A program made the position numbers and the translations under genes. Shown here piece by piece: positions 8,994-18,381 of a DNA stretch of 64,000 nucleotides. The stretch covers positions 186,001 through 250,000 of the forward strand of contig CAKPEI010000001.1 of NCBI GenBank assembly GCA_934149365.1, given 5' to 3'. Each line of letters begins with the position of its first letter. Positions within the stretch are counted from its first letter, which is position 1. The DNA comes from an uncultured Clostridia bacterium. Lineage in GTDB: Bacteria; Bacillota; Clostridia; TANB77; CAG-465. The notes under the pieces are model-generated. The model was not told the DNA's origin, made no database searches, and saw only the letters and a program-made list of their open reading frames with translations.

Positions 8994-10847
8994 ATGGAGA
9001 AAACTAAAAAAGGAATATCAATGATAGTACTTGTCATAACTATAGTTGTTATGATAATACTAGCAGGTGCTGTTATACTTACTTTAACAAATACAGGAAT
9101 AATAGGAAAAGCTAATTTGGCCAAAGTGGAAACAGATTTATCAGCTTTAAAAGATGAAGTAAAAGTTAAAAGAGGAGAAAGGGAGTTAAAAGACCAGGAT
9201 ATAAAAGGAACATATAAATTATCTGAATGGGGAATAACAAATTCAACCTATGAAGATAGAGTTGTAATAGCAGCGGGTGAACTACGTGTAAGAAATACTG
9301 GTAGTGATGATGAAATAGAAAAAGCTGCAACTGAACTTGGAATTATATTAAAAACAGATAGTACTGTATTGCCAAATACTAAAGGGGAAAATATAGTAAA
9401 TTACAGGATATATGGAAACAGTGTGCAAGATGGAACTCCTTCGCCAGCTAGTCCAGCGGAAATAAAAAGTCTTGGAGATTTAGTAACAGATACAAAAGAT
9501 GTAAATTATGGAATGTATAAAATACCAATAAGAGTAGGAGGAAAAAATCTTTTTAATATTAAAGGACTCATATTTAATGGGACATCACAGTATGTTAAAG
9601 ATTTTGTTACGTATGAAAATGGCTTTAGCTTTGTAAGGACTTCTACAAATAAAACGTCACTTGTATATGTAGATATATATTTTGAGAAAGGAATATATGC
9701 TATAGATGGAGAGATTATTCAAACGGATGGAAAAAATGGTGGATATGGAATATACGATTTAGAGCAGAAAACATATTTGGTAAATGACAGTGGTAAAGGT
9801 ATTAGCACAAAAACTTTTTCAATACCAGAATCAAAGACGTATAGACTATCATTCTTTTGCAACTATTTATCACAAGAGAATACAAAAGTTATGTTTTCAA
9901 ACATTATTCTTACAAAAGAGTATAACTTAATAGATGTACATAAATACTATAGTGGATATTTAAATGGAAATGGTGAAATGAGCTATACAGAGAAGGATTT
10001 TGCTAATATTAAAAAAATTCAAATTCCAGTAAATACAGAAGAAGGCAAAGTTTACACATATAGTTGCGATTATGAAATATACTCTAGTGATACAGAAAAT
10101 CAGACCGGAAATGGCATTAGTTTGCAAATGCTGGATGAGAATAAAAAAATAATAACAAGCCAAAATGTCACCTCTAAGGGACAAAAGATATCTGGAACAG
10201 TGAGCATATCAAATAATAGTCAAAAGAAGGTTGCGTACGTGGTAATGTCCTACATTACTGCCACAAGAGATTGTACTGTAAAACTAAAAAACATTTACGT
10301 TACAGAAAATAAGGAAAATATCGATTATGTATCATATAAAGAACCTAAAATATACAACATATATTTAAAAGAACCTTTAAGAAGAATATCTAGTGATATA
10401 ATTGATTATATAGACTTTAATGAGAAGAAAGTGGTAAGAAATATAAATGGCATATATTTAACTAAAAATGATGGTTGGGTTTCTGAAACATATGGTGATT
10501 ATTACGTGAAACTAACTAAAAAGAAATTAGGGCAGAAAAATATACTTTGCTCAGATTATGTTATAGGAACAGCTGCAAATAATCCAGATCAATCTTGTTT
10601 GGGACGTGAGGAAAATCATTCAGTAAGCTTTTATGATACTATAAACGGACCTACTTTAGATGCTTGGAAAGAGTTTTTAACGAGTAGAAATAACGAAAAT
10701 AAACCTATATACTTACAATATGAACTTGAAACTCCAATAGAAGAAAGTATAAAAATGCCAAATATTTTAACTCAAAGAGGAGGCACTATTATAACCGTAG
10801 TTGGAGAAAATGGTGTTGGACCTTCAAATATAGAAGTTGAATATTAA
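8994..10847 (+). CDS. Large pilin-like protein with phage-tail-like ectodomain (pilin 1)
   Basis: 617 residues from ATG 8994, seven bases after AGAGG; an in-frame TTG at 8958 lies inside the terminator and is rejected. The leader MEKTKKG is followed by ISMIVLVITIVVMIILAGAV, a prepilin-type signal and helix, but with Val rather than Glu at +5. After about residue 120 the sequence changes to motifs seen in siphovirus tail or receptor-binding proteins: NYRIYGNSVQDGTPSPASP, KIPIRVGGKNLF, and near the end PIYLQYELETPIEES. It is inferred to be a pilus or pseudopilus subunit with a phage-derived carbohydrate-binding-like ectodomain. It is paralogous to the next pilin. No shift is needed here. Confidence 0.7.
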   Translation: MEKTKKGISMIVLVITIVVMIILAGAVILTLTNTGIIGKANLAKVETDLSALKDEVKVKRGERELKDQDIKGTYKLSEWGITNSTYEDRVVIAAGELRVRNTGSDDEIEKAATELGIILKTDSTVLPNTKGENIVNYRIYGNSVQDGTPSPASPAEIKSLGDLVTDTKDVNYGMYKIPIRVGGKNLFNIKGLIFNGTSQYVKDFVTYENGFSFVRTSTNKTSLVYVDIYFEKGIYAIDGEIIQTDGKNGGYGIYDLEQKTYLVNDSGKGISTKTFSIPESKTYRLSFFCNYLSQENTKVMFSNIILTKEYNLIDVHKYYSGYLNGNGEMSYTEKDFANIKKIQIPVNTEEGKVYTYSCDYEIYSSDTENQTGNGISLQMLDENKKIITSQNVTSKGQKISGTVSISNNSQKKVAYVVMSYITATRDCTVKLKNIYVTENKENIDYVSYKEPKIYNIYLKEPLRRISSDIIDYIDFNEKKVVRNINGIYLTKNDGWVSETYGDYYVKLTKKKLGQKNILCSDYVIGTAANNPDQSCLGREENHSVSFYDTINGPTLDAWKEFLTSRNNENKPIYLQYELETPIEESIKMPNILTQRGGTIITVVGENGVGPSNIEVEY

Positions 10848-10865
10848 AAAAAATAGAATAAAATG

Positions 10866-10894
10866 TTGAAAAATGTTTTCTTATACGATAGAAT
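10866..10894 (+). promoter_or_regulatory. Distal promoter of pilin 2 leader
   Basis: TTGAAA, a 17-base spacer and TAGAAT, some 400 bases upstream of the pilin 2 start. A similar pair (TTGAAA, 16 bases, TAGAAT) occurs at 28935-28962 before pilin 3. Confidence 0.45.
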
Positions 10895-10935
10895 ATTTGT
10901 ATATTAAAATGTATTATAAGAAAAGAGGAAAATAT

Positions 10936-11016
<81 letters not shown>

Positions 11017-11076
11017 AAATAAACTAGGTAAGAGTTTTTGCGCATGCAGAACAAATAATATGTTGTATAATAAAGA

Positions 11077-11113
11077 GTTGGTTGTGCACTAAAAGTGTAT
11101 AGCTAGCTTTTTT
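11077..11113 (+). terminator. Leader hairpin with T run upstream of pilin 2
   Basis: A 13-pair stem with G-U wobbles (GTTGGTTGTGCAC with GTGTATAGCTAGC), a five-base loop and six T. The equivalent hairpins before pilins 3 and 4 change on both sides and keep pairing. It could end read-through transcripts or act as an attenuator for the distal promoter. Confidence 0.65.
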
Positions 11114-11206
11114 GCGTTTAAAGTGAGGTATTATCATGATAAATATATCATGTAAATATACACATAATATATGCAAAAGAAAATGTATATTTGCACTTGA
11201 AAAAGA

Positions 11207-11235
11207 TTGCAAAATTTGACGTAATATGAAATAAT
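11207..11235 (+). promoter_or_regulatory. Proximal promoter of pilin 2
   Basis: TTGCAA, a 17-base spacer and AATAAT, about 40 bases before ATG 11276. The same boxes at the same spacing precede pilins 3 and 4. The -10 box is imperfect. Confidence 0.45.
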
Positions 11236-11275
11236 ATGTATATATTAATTTGATTTGAAAACAGAGGTAGAATAA

Positions 11276-13151
11276 ATGAAAACAAAAGTAAAATCTAAGA
11301 GACGGAATATCTTTAATAGTGTTAGTAATAACAATAATTGTAATGATAGTGCTAGCAGGTGCTGTTATATTAGCATTAAGTAATTCAGGAATAATAGGAA
11401 AAGCAAATTTAGGGAGAATTAAAAGTGATTTATCTAGCTTAATGGATGAAGTGCAGGTAAAGGCAGCCGAAAGGAAATTAAACGAATTAGATATAAAAGG
11501 AAGTTACAAATTGTCTGATTGGGGAATAGAGAATGCTACATATGAAGACAGAACTATAATATCAGAAGGAAAATTACGCGTTAAAAATACATTGAAAAAT
11601 GATGATATAGAAAAGGCCGCAACTGAACTTGGCATTTTACTAAACAAATTTAATTTCTTACTAAAAAATACAACAGGGGAAAATTTAACAAATTATAGAA
11701 TATATGGAAATAGTGTGCAAAGTGGAATACCTTCACCTGACAGTTTAGTTAGTATACAAAATTTAGGTGATTTGGTGACAGATATAAAAGACGCAAATTA
11801 TGGAAAGTATAAAGTGTCTGTGAAGGTAAGCGGAAGAAATTTGTTTGATAGTTCTAAACTTACCTTGACCAACACTAGTTGCTCAAAAGAATTATCAATA
11901 AATGGAAATAGTTTTAGTTTCAAAAGGATAAGTACTAAATTCACATCCGATGTTTTTGTTAGAATGTATTTTGAAGCAGGAACTTATACAATTTCAGGAA
12001 GTGTAGAACAATCGGATGGATTACTTGGAGGCTTTGAAGTATATGATTTAGAGAAAAGTACATATTTAGTAAATAATAGCGATAAAGGAATGAATACAAA
12101 AACATTTGTAATACCAGAATCAAAGGTATATAGCTTATCCTTTTTCTGTAATTATAACTCACCAGAGTCTACAGAAGTAACATTTTCAAATATTATGTTA
12201 GTAAAAAATGAGAGTTTATTTGATATTCAAAAAAATCCTACACTTTCACCAAATTCTCTAGCTATTAGGAATGATAGTAGTATTAGAGCAAATTTAATTA
12301 ATACAGGAGGGTGGGCATACAACTTTTATGTATTAGATGATGCTTCACAGTATGTAGGTAAAAAAGTTAGAATAAAAGTTAAGTTTACTGCTAGTGGTAC
12401 TAATAAGCCATTGATTTTAATGGGACTATCAACTCTAGATGGAAAAGAAAGAAAAAATTTGGTAGATGTTTCTGTTAGTGGAAAAGAGTACAGCTTTATT
12501 GTACCAGATATCACAGATGATAAAAAGTATTTTGGTTTATGGCTTTATTCAAATGCTGGAAGTGATACAGCAGAACTTGGTGATTATGTAGATTATTCTG
12601 ATTTTATGATAATAGTTGATGAAGAAACATCTTATGAACAGTATATATCACCTAAAACCTTTGATATATATTTAAATGCACCATTATTAAGAGCTGGAAA
12701 TGTTGCAGACTATATAGATTTTAATGAGAAAAAGGTAATAAGAAATATAAAGAAAATAGCCTTAACAGGAAGTGAAAATTGGCATCCAGAATCAGGTGGA
12801 GATTACTATGTGACCCTTACAGACAAAAAGATGGGAAAGATTAATTTGATTAGTTCAAACTATCTTTTATCAAATTCTTCTAATAGTCCAGATCAATCTT
12901 TTTCAGGGAGTGTTCAAAATAGAGCTGTAGGCTTTTATGATACTACAAATGGACCAACATTGGACAAATGGAAAGAATTTTTGACTAGCAGATATAACAG
13001 TAATAATCCTATATATTTACAATATGAATTGGAAACACCGACAGAAGAAAGTATAACGCTTCCAGATATATCAACTTTTGAAGGAACAACAATGATATCT
13101 GTAGTAGGAGAAAATAATGTAAGTGCTTCTAAAATAGAGGCAGAATATTAA
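11276..13151 (+). CDS. Large pilin-like protein requiring a +1 frameshift (pilin 2)
   Basis: ATG 11276 follows AGAGG and opens MKTKVKSKR, then an in-frame CGG at 11303. A +1 shift there gives GGA ATA TCT, that is GISLIVLVITIIV, the expected prepilin cleavage site and helix. The shifted product has about 624 residues. In the shifted frame the nearest upstream stop is 11289, with no usable start before the helix, so initiation downstream would lose the leader. The ectodomain is paralogous to pilin 1 (NYRIYGNSVQSGIPSP, VKVSGRNLF, PIYLQYELETPTEES) but the central part (about 300-440) is divergent. It is either a frameshifted but functional gene or a recent pseudogene; the other CGG loci favour the former. 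Confidence 0.65.
11303..11306 (+). other. CGGA +1 frameshift site in pilin 2
   Basis: In-frame context AGA CGG AAT. Skipping C 11303, or decoding CGGA as one unit, yields the glycine at the prepilin cleavage site. The shift is seen in the sequence; its use in translation is inferred. Confidence 0.6.
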
Positions 13152-13152
13152 T

Positions 13153-13194
13153 AAATAAGTAGATGTGATTTTGTTTAAACGCATCTACTTATTT
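13153..13194 (+). terminator. Terminator after pilin 2
   Basis: The arms AAATAAGTAGATGTG and CGCATCTACTTATTT pair over 15 bases with one wobble. The trailing T run is weak. Confidence 0.6.
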
Positions 13195-13217
13195 AATATA
13201 TAAAAGAAGTGTTTTAA

Positions 13218-13246
13218 TTGACTATAATGGTTAGTTATGGTAGTAT
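13218..13246 (+). promoter_or_regulatory. Promoter of the small membrane protein pair
   Basis: TTGACT, a 17-base spacer and TAGTAT preceded by TGG (extended -10). It lies just after the pilin 2 terminator and 23 bases before ATG 13269. Confidence 0.6.
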
Positions 13247-13268
13247 TAAGGTATGGAGGGGTGATAAA

Positions 13269-13559
13269 ATGTCTAAAAATATTAGAACTTTATATTTATA
13301 TATAGTTTCGTTTATAGCATTAGGAATGATTGTGATAGGTTTTGTATGCACCGTTAATGCATGTGCATCATACTTTTTTCCAGTTGTAAACTACTATGAT
13401 ATGTCGGATAGTCAAGAAGAAATGTTAATCAGAGAAAGAAATAAAAAGACTGAGAGTATTAAAGAAGCAATATCATCAGGTACAGTTGTAGCTATAGGTA
13501 TTCCGCTATATTTATATCATTTTGGTAAAGTACAAAAAGAAAGAAAAGCGGAGGTATAG
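13269..13559 (+). CDS. Small two-pass membrane protein (paralogue A)
   Basis: About 96 residues from ATG 13269, chosen because GGAGGGGTG lies before it and the promoter occupies the longer in-frame extension. Two hydrophobic segments (about 7-32 and 70-85) enclose a polar loop with FFPVVNYYD, and the chain ends YLYHFGKVQKERKAEV. It resembles the next gene (VNACASYFFP against VNTGLNYFLP), so the two are tandem paralogues, loosely like DUF5671-type proteins. The function is unknown. Confidence 0.6.
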   Translation: MSKNIRTLYLYIVSFIALGMIVIGFVCTVNACASYFFPVVNYYDMSDSQEEMLIRERNKKTESIKEAISSGTVVAIGIPLYLYHFGKVQKERKAEV

Positions 13560-13562
13560 AAA

Positions 13563-13946
13563 ATGGCTATAATTTCTGTTGTATATATTTTATTATGTTT
13601 AGCATCTCCTATAGTGGTTATATCACTTATTGTGTTTATAATTGTTAAAAAGAATAATAAAGGAAAAAATGATACTAGTTTTAAGAATGTTATAAAAAGC
13701 ATATATGTATATTTATGTTTATGTATATTTTTATGTATGAGTATAACTAGTATAATATGTGCAGTTAATACAGGTTTGAACTATTTTTTACCAGAAATAA
13801 ATATGGATAAGGAATTGAGTGAAACGTTATATATTCAAAATAGTAAGAATGAAGATTGTGTTAATATGATAACAAGTATTGGAGCATTAGCTATTTCATT
13901 ACCAATGTTTATTTATCATATTAAGTTAAGTAAGGAAGAAAGATAA
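13563..13946 (+). CDS. Small three-pass membrane protein (paralogue B)
   Basis: 127 residues, three bases after the preceding stop. It has an extra N-terminal membrane segment (VVYILLCLASPIVVISLIVF) and then the same layout as its neighbour, a helix ending SIICAVNTGLNYFLP and a last helix with PMFIYHIKLSKEER. It is probably a partner of the preceding protein. The function is unknown. Confidence 0.6.
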   Translation: MAIISVVYILLCLASPIVVISLIVFIIVKKNNKGKNDTSFKNVIKSIYVYLCLCIFLCMSITSIICAVNTGLNYFLPEINMDKELSETLYIQNSKNEDCVNMITSIGALAISLPMFIYHIKLSKEER

Positions 13947-13964
13947 TATTAGGAGGAAATAAAT

Positions 13965-14978
13965 ATGGCACCTAGTTTAGAACAAATTTTTCATACAGAT
14001 CCTAAAAGAATAGGAATGATAGAGATATATTCTAATCCTATGGATAGAAGTACAGTTAAGGATATAGAAAAGGTAATAAAAAGTATTGCTAAAAGTTTTC
14101 ACGTTAATTTGGATGATATACCATCTGGTGAAACTTTAAGAGTATATATTTATCCAACATCAAGAGTTTTCTTTTCTATATTTGGATATGAATTAGAGAA
14201 AAAGGGAAGAAGAAGACTAAATAAAGGGAAAGAAGAATTGTATTTTGTTGTTGGAGAGGGCGAAATTCACATGGTATCTCCAAGAGGAGTAGCAAATTCC
14301 TATACAGATATGATTAAAATCTTAGTAAAAGATATATTGGAAGAATATGGACTTGATGATAAAACTAAAAAAGCAGAAGAAAAAGTTAAAGAAGAATTAG
14401 AGCCTGAAGAAATAGAGGAAGAGGAAAATGAGTTAGAACAGCCGGAAGAAGAGTTAGGCGAAGAGGAACTGGAAGAAGATTTAGGCGAAATTTCTGAAGA
14501 AACTGAGGAAGAAAATATAGAAGAAGTATCGGATGAAATTGAGGAAATAGATGAGAAAATAGAAGAAATAAAAAAAGAAAAAGATGTACCTGAATGGCTT
14601 GATTTGGGTTGGATAATGTACAAAAAAGGAATATTAAAAAGTCAAAAAAATAGCGAAGATTACGGTGAGTATATAAAAGAACATGGAGTAATGGGACAAG
14701 GAATGATTTCAAGTAAGCACTCTGCTATTGCTGATTACAATTATTCATCAGAGTCTGCGGCGGCAATTGTTGAATATATTGTTCAAAATTATGGAGCAAG
14801 AAAAATTTTAGATTTATTTGAAAACCCTAATGTAGAGCAAGTATTAGGAATATCTAAGGCAAAGTTTAGTAGGGAATGTAAAGCTAATATTAAGAAAAGA
14901 TATGTTACTTCTAAAGTAAAGGAAGTAGCTGATATAAAAGAAGAAATTGGAGAACCTGAAAAAATTAAAGAAAATTAA
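13965..14978 (+). CDS. Peptidase-MA-like protein with acidic insert, active site lost
   Basis: 337 residues after TAGGAGG. The start (about 15-125) and end (about 208-310: VPEWLDLGWIMYKKG, YSSESAAAIVEYIVQNYGARK) resemble the two halves of peptidase-MA-like gluzincins. Where the HExxH zinc motif should lie the sequence reads ILVKDILEEYG, so catalysis is unlikely. The halves are separated by a roughly 75-residue Glu-rich stretch (about 130-205). No signal peptide or membrane segment is evident. It is likely a structural or regulatory relative of unknown role. It follows the small membrane proteins as part of the same run of genes. Confidence 0.5.
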   Translation: MAPSLEQIFHTDPKRIGMIEIYSNPMDRSTVKDIEKVIKSIAKSFHVNLDDIPSGETLRVYIYPTSRVFFSIFGYELEKKGRRRLNKGKEELYFVVGEGEIHMVSPRGVANSYTDMIKILVKDILEEYGLDDKTKKAEEKVKEELEPEEIEEEENELEQPEEELGEEELEEDLGEISEETEEENIEEVSDEIEEIDEKIEEIKKEKDVPEWLDLGWIMYKKGILKSQKNSEDYGEYIKEHGVMGQGMISSKHSAIADYNYSSESAAAIVEYIVQNYGARKILDLFENPNVEQVLGISKAKFSRECKANIKKRYVTSKVKEVADIKEEIGEPEKIKEN

Positions 14979-15015
14979 TACATAGGGTATAATAATTACT
15001 ATTGGGAGAAATATT

Positions 15016-16735
15016 ATGAACATAAAAGAATATTTAAAAAAGAATAAATTATATTTAATGATTATGTGTATAGGTGTATGTCTATACGCTTTTCAATTGC
15101 GTTTTGTTGTTTTATATGCAGATGATTTTACATCTAAAATAGCAGATACTTCACATTGGATATCTGAGATTTTTAATAGATGTTATACATATTATTTTAA
15201 TTGGCGGAGGGGCAATATGCTTTTGGACACTGTTTTTAGAAATGTTTGATATAACAGTGTGGAAAGTTGTAAACTGTTTTATGATTACAACCATGATTGT
15301 ATTTATTGTTAAAATGGTAACATATAGTACTAAGATGAAAAAAGAAGTTGTAGCAGCGTCAATGTGGCTTTGTATATTTACAATAGATATATTGATTTCA
15401 AGAGAAGTGCTGTATTGGCTTAATGGAAATACAGCATATATAGTTACGCTTTTTAAAACTATGGTGTATTTTTACTATTTTTATTCAAAAATAGTTATGA
15501 AAAAAGCCGTGAAAAAATATGATTATGCTCTTATACCAATATTGGGAATATGGGCAGGCTGGACAGCACCTCAATGTGGAGGAGTAATAATAGCTTTAAC
15601 TTTTATTCTGATTTTATGGAATAAGTTTATAAATAACGAGAAGACTAAAGCAATATATATTTTGGCATTAATATCTTGTATAGTAGGCTTTTTAATATTG
15701 TATTTTGCACCTGGTAATTATGTAAGAATGGTTGTGTTTGAAAAATATAATTCTTTGAGTTTTATGGAAAAGATAGAATATAGAATTAATAATATATATC
15801 AAATTTTCTTTAATTTCCATATAGGTTCAGAAATTGGCAGTGTACCATTTTTCTTGATTCTAGCAGGAGGATTGCTTTGCTCTTTGACCACATTAGAATT
15901 AAAAGTTGAGAATAAAACTGCAGTGAAGTATATAGTTGGACTTAACATGTTAAATGTGCTACTTTATATGGCACTAATTTTAGCAGTTAGAAGTGATATA
16001 TTAGGAATTACAAAGCAGTTACAACTACTATTTACTTACGAAAATGTGCTAGATGTTTTAACAAGCGGTAAACTTAGCTTAACAGTGGTTATACCATATG
16101 TTTATGCTACTTTTGTTATATTATCTTATGCTATCCTTGCGCTTTATGTAGGCTTGAAAAAGAAAAATGTATTACTTCTTTGTGCAGTACTAGCAAGTTT
16201 TATGAGTCAATTTGCAATGGTTATGGCTCCTGAAAGTGAACAAAGAACTACATTTATAGCTATCTTTTATTTGTTTATAGCAATATCAATAATCTTAAAT
16301 GAAATGTATGAAAGAAAGGCTAAATTTTGCGTTCCAGTTATATTAACACTGGCAATTTGCAATGTTAATTTAGGAATTTATGCAGCTATTGTATATGCAA
16401 TGTTGTACTTTTTCTTAAATAAAAAGATTTGTTGTGAATGGCTATTTGTATTATTCATATTTGGAGTGCTTTCAGGTTCAAAATATTTAGATATGATTAA
16501 AAAGTATAAAATAAATAAAGAAATATATAATGACAATATACAAAGAATAGAGGCATTTAAGGAAAATCCTAGTGATGATAATAAATTATATTTAAGGAAA
16601 CCTGAATATCCACTATATGGCTTTACTCCTTTAGTTGGTATAAAGTGGGTAGAAGAAGCTGTTTTGGATTATTTTAAATTAGATAAAGATACTGTGCTAG
16701 TGGATGCTTCTAAGCAGTTTGTGGATGAAAAGTAA
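15016..16735 (+). CDS. DUF6056-type multi-pass membrane protein requiring a +1 frameshift
   Basis: ATG 15016 after GGGAGAA opens 63 codons ending YYFNW, then an in-frame CGG at 15205. The zero frame stops at 15249. A +1 shift gives GGA GGG GCA and continues FWTLFLEMFDITVWKVVNC to 16735, about 572 residues. Around ten membrane segments, a luminal YADDF near the start and LRKPEYPLYGF near the end fit DUF6056 proteins. These occur in cell-surface polysaccharide loci and resemble GT-C transferases. The second half of the gene at 23689 is a paralogue. The remainder of the reading frame is intact, arguing against a decayed gene. Confidence 0.7.
15205..15208 (+). other. CGGA +1 frameshift site in the DUF6056 gene
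   Basis: In-frame context TGG CGG AGG GGC; a +1 shift reads TGG, GGA, GGG, GCA. The site contains GGAGG, which could pair with 16S rRNA as in stimulated frameshifting. Use in translation is inferred. Confidence 0.6.
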
Positions 16736-16748
16736 TGGATAATAATGA

Positions 16749-16783
16749 TAAAATCAGTTTAATTTTGGTTGGACTGATTTTTG
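16749..16783 (+). terminator. Terminator after the DUF6056 gene
   Basis: The arms AAAATCAGT and ACTGATTTTT form a stem followed by T residues that run into the next promoter. Confidence 0.7.
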
Positions 16784-16809
16784 ACTTTTAAGGTAGGTTA
16801 TAGTATAAT
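16781..16809 (+). promoter_or_regulatory. Promoter of the flippase-GT2 pair
   Basis: TTGACT at 16781, a 17-base spacer and TATAAT at 16804, 34 bases before the start codon. Confidence 0.8.
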
Positions 16810-16842
16810 TTTAAAATCAAAAGATAAGGTGGTAAGATAAAT

Positions 16843-18381
16843 TTGAATAAAATAAAAACATTAAAACTAAATATAATAACGGCGATATTGCCTTGGATAA
16901 TACTTGCTGTTATTGGCTTTGTAAAGATAAAGTTTTTTATAAATATATATGGTGATGAAACGAATGGTTTTGTACAATTAATAACTCAAATATATGGTTA
17001 TTTATCTTTAGTTGAAATGGGATTTGGCTCTGCAATTATATACAAATTATATAAACCATTATCACAAGGAGACAAAGAAAGTGTTACAAAACTATTTAAT
17101 GGAAGTAAAGCTACTTACAAAAATATTGCTATAAAATTATGCTCAATGGCTGTTATTGCAGCATTTATAGTACCTATATTCTTTAAGATGGAATCAATGT
17201 CCAAACCTAAAATGGTACTTATTTTCTTAATATTTGCAGTAGATTATTTTGGAAAATATATATTTGATTTGCCATATAGAACACTTCTTTATGCAGACCA
17301 GAAAAAATATAAAGCAAATATAATAATAAATGTATCAACTTTAATAGTTAAAGGTGTAGAGCTTGGCTTAATTCTTACAGGTATAGATTATTTATTTGTT
17401 TTAATATCAAATGTAATTTTGAATACAACAAGCTATGTTATATTTAGCAAAATAGTTAAAAAGGAATATACTTGGCTTAATATGACAGATGAAAAAGATT
17501 TAACTGCAAGAGAGATGTCTAAAGATATAATGGGACATAAAATAGCAAGAATAGCATTCTATGGAACTGATAATATAATAATTTCAATGACTAAAACATT
17601 AGGACTTGCGGCAACTTCTATATATAGTTCATACAATTATATAATATCTGCTATAAGAAATATTTTAGAGTTACTTTTTTCTTCTCCGCTTGAAATATTA
17701 GGAAATAAATTTGCAAAAGATGGAAGTAAAAAAGGAGAAGTAGAAAGTTTATATAATGAGATATTATCTTTAACGTATTTTGTTGGAATAATGACGTGTT
17801 CTGTATATTTTGTCGCAATGAATAAGCTTGCAGAAGTTTGGATAAATAAGGGATACGTGCTTGGTACTTTTACCATGATTGTATTTTCTTTATATATATG
17901 GTATGAATGCGTAGGAAGGACAAACCTTACTATGATTGAGGCAAATGGAAAATACAAAGAAACTAAATGGATAGAATATGCCTGTGTTGTTACTAATATA
18001 ACACTATCTTTCATATTAGCAAGATATTTAAAAATAGCAGGTGTAGTACTTGCTACAGTAATTGCTATGGCATTTATAAGACATCCTTTTCAAACTAGGT
18101 TTTTATATAAAGACTTGTTTGGTATGAAAATGGGAAAATCATTTGTTAAGTTTATTATTTATACTGTATTTATGCTTGCAATGTGTGGACTAAATTATTT
18201 TGTAATGACATTCTTTAACATGTATGGTAACTTAAATTATTTTACTTGGTTTTTAAATACACTTATTATTATAGTTATAGACGCTGTTATAGTATTTGGA
18301 ATATGTTACGCTTTTGATAAATCATTTAGAAAAGGTGTAAAAAGATTTATAAATAGGGGAAAGAAGAATGGAGAAAACTAA
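16843..18381 (+). CDS. Polysaccharide flippase (Wzx-like, MOP superfamily)
   Basis: 512 residues with about 12-14 membrane segments. The start codon is TTG 16843 after AAGGTGG. Motifs such as GDETNGFVQLITQIYGYLSL, LVEMGFGSAIIYKLYKPL, the DQKKYK stretch and FYGTDNIIISM are typical of MOP-family lipid-linked oligosaccharide flippases. The family moves undecaprenyl-linked repeat units across the cytoplasmic membrane. It shares layout and motifs with the flippase at 60750 (IYSLYKPIAEGNK, GTDNIIISKFLG), so the window holds two export systems. Its end overlaps the next gene by 14 bases. Confidence 0.88.
   Translation: MNKIKTLKLNIITAILPWIILAVIGFVKIKFFINIYGDETNGFVQLITQIYGYLSLVEMGFGSAIIYKLYKPLSQGDKESVTKLFNGSKATYKNIAIKLCSMAVIAAFIVPIFFKMESMSKPKMVLIFLIFAVDYFGKYIFDLPYRTLLYADQKKYKANIIINVSTLIVKGVELGLILTGIDYLFVLISNVILNTTSYVIFSKIVKKEYTWLNMTDEKDLTAREMSKDIMGHKIARIAFYGTDNIIISMTKTLGLAATSIYSSYNYIISAIRNILELLFSSPLEILGNKFAKDGSKKGEVESLYNEILSLTYFVGIMTCSVYFVAMNKLAEVWINKGYVLGTFTMIVFSLYIWYECVGRTNLTMIEANGKYKETKWIEYACVVTNITLSFILARYLKIAGVVLATVIAMAFIRHPFQTRFLYKDLFGMKMGKSFVKFIIYTVFMLAMCGLNYFVMTFFNMYGNLNYFTWFLNTLIIIVIDAVIVFGICYAFDKSFRKGVKRFINRGKKNGEN

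Noticed and set aside
13218..13268. TTG 13218 as the start of the small membrane protein
   Set aside because: These bases form the -35 box of a good promoter; ATG 13269 has GGAGGGG before it.
14300..14712. Two minus-strand open frames rich in Ser or in Leu/Phe
   Set aside because: They are complements of the Glu-rich repeat in the peptidase-MA-like gene; composition is entirely explained by GAA/GAG codons on the plus strand.
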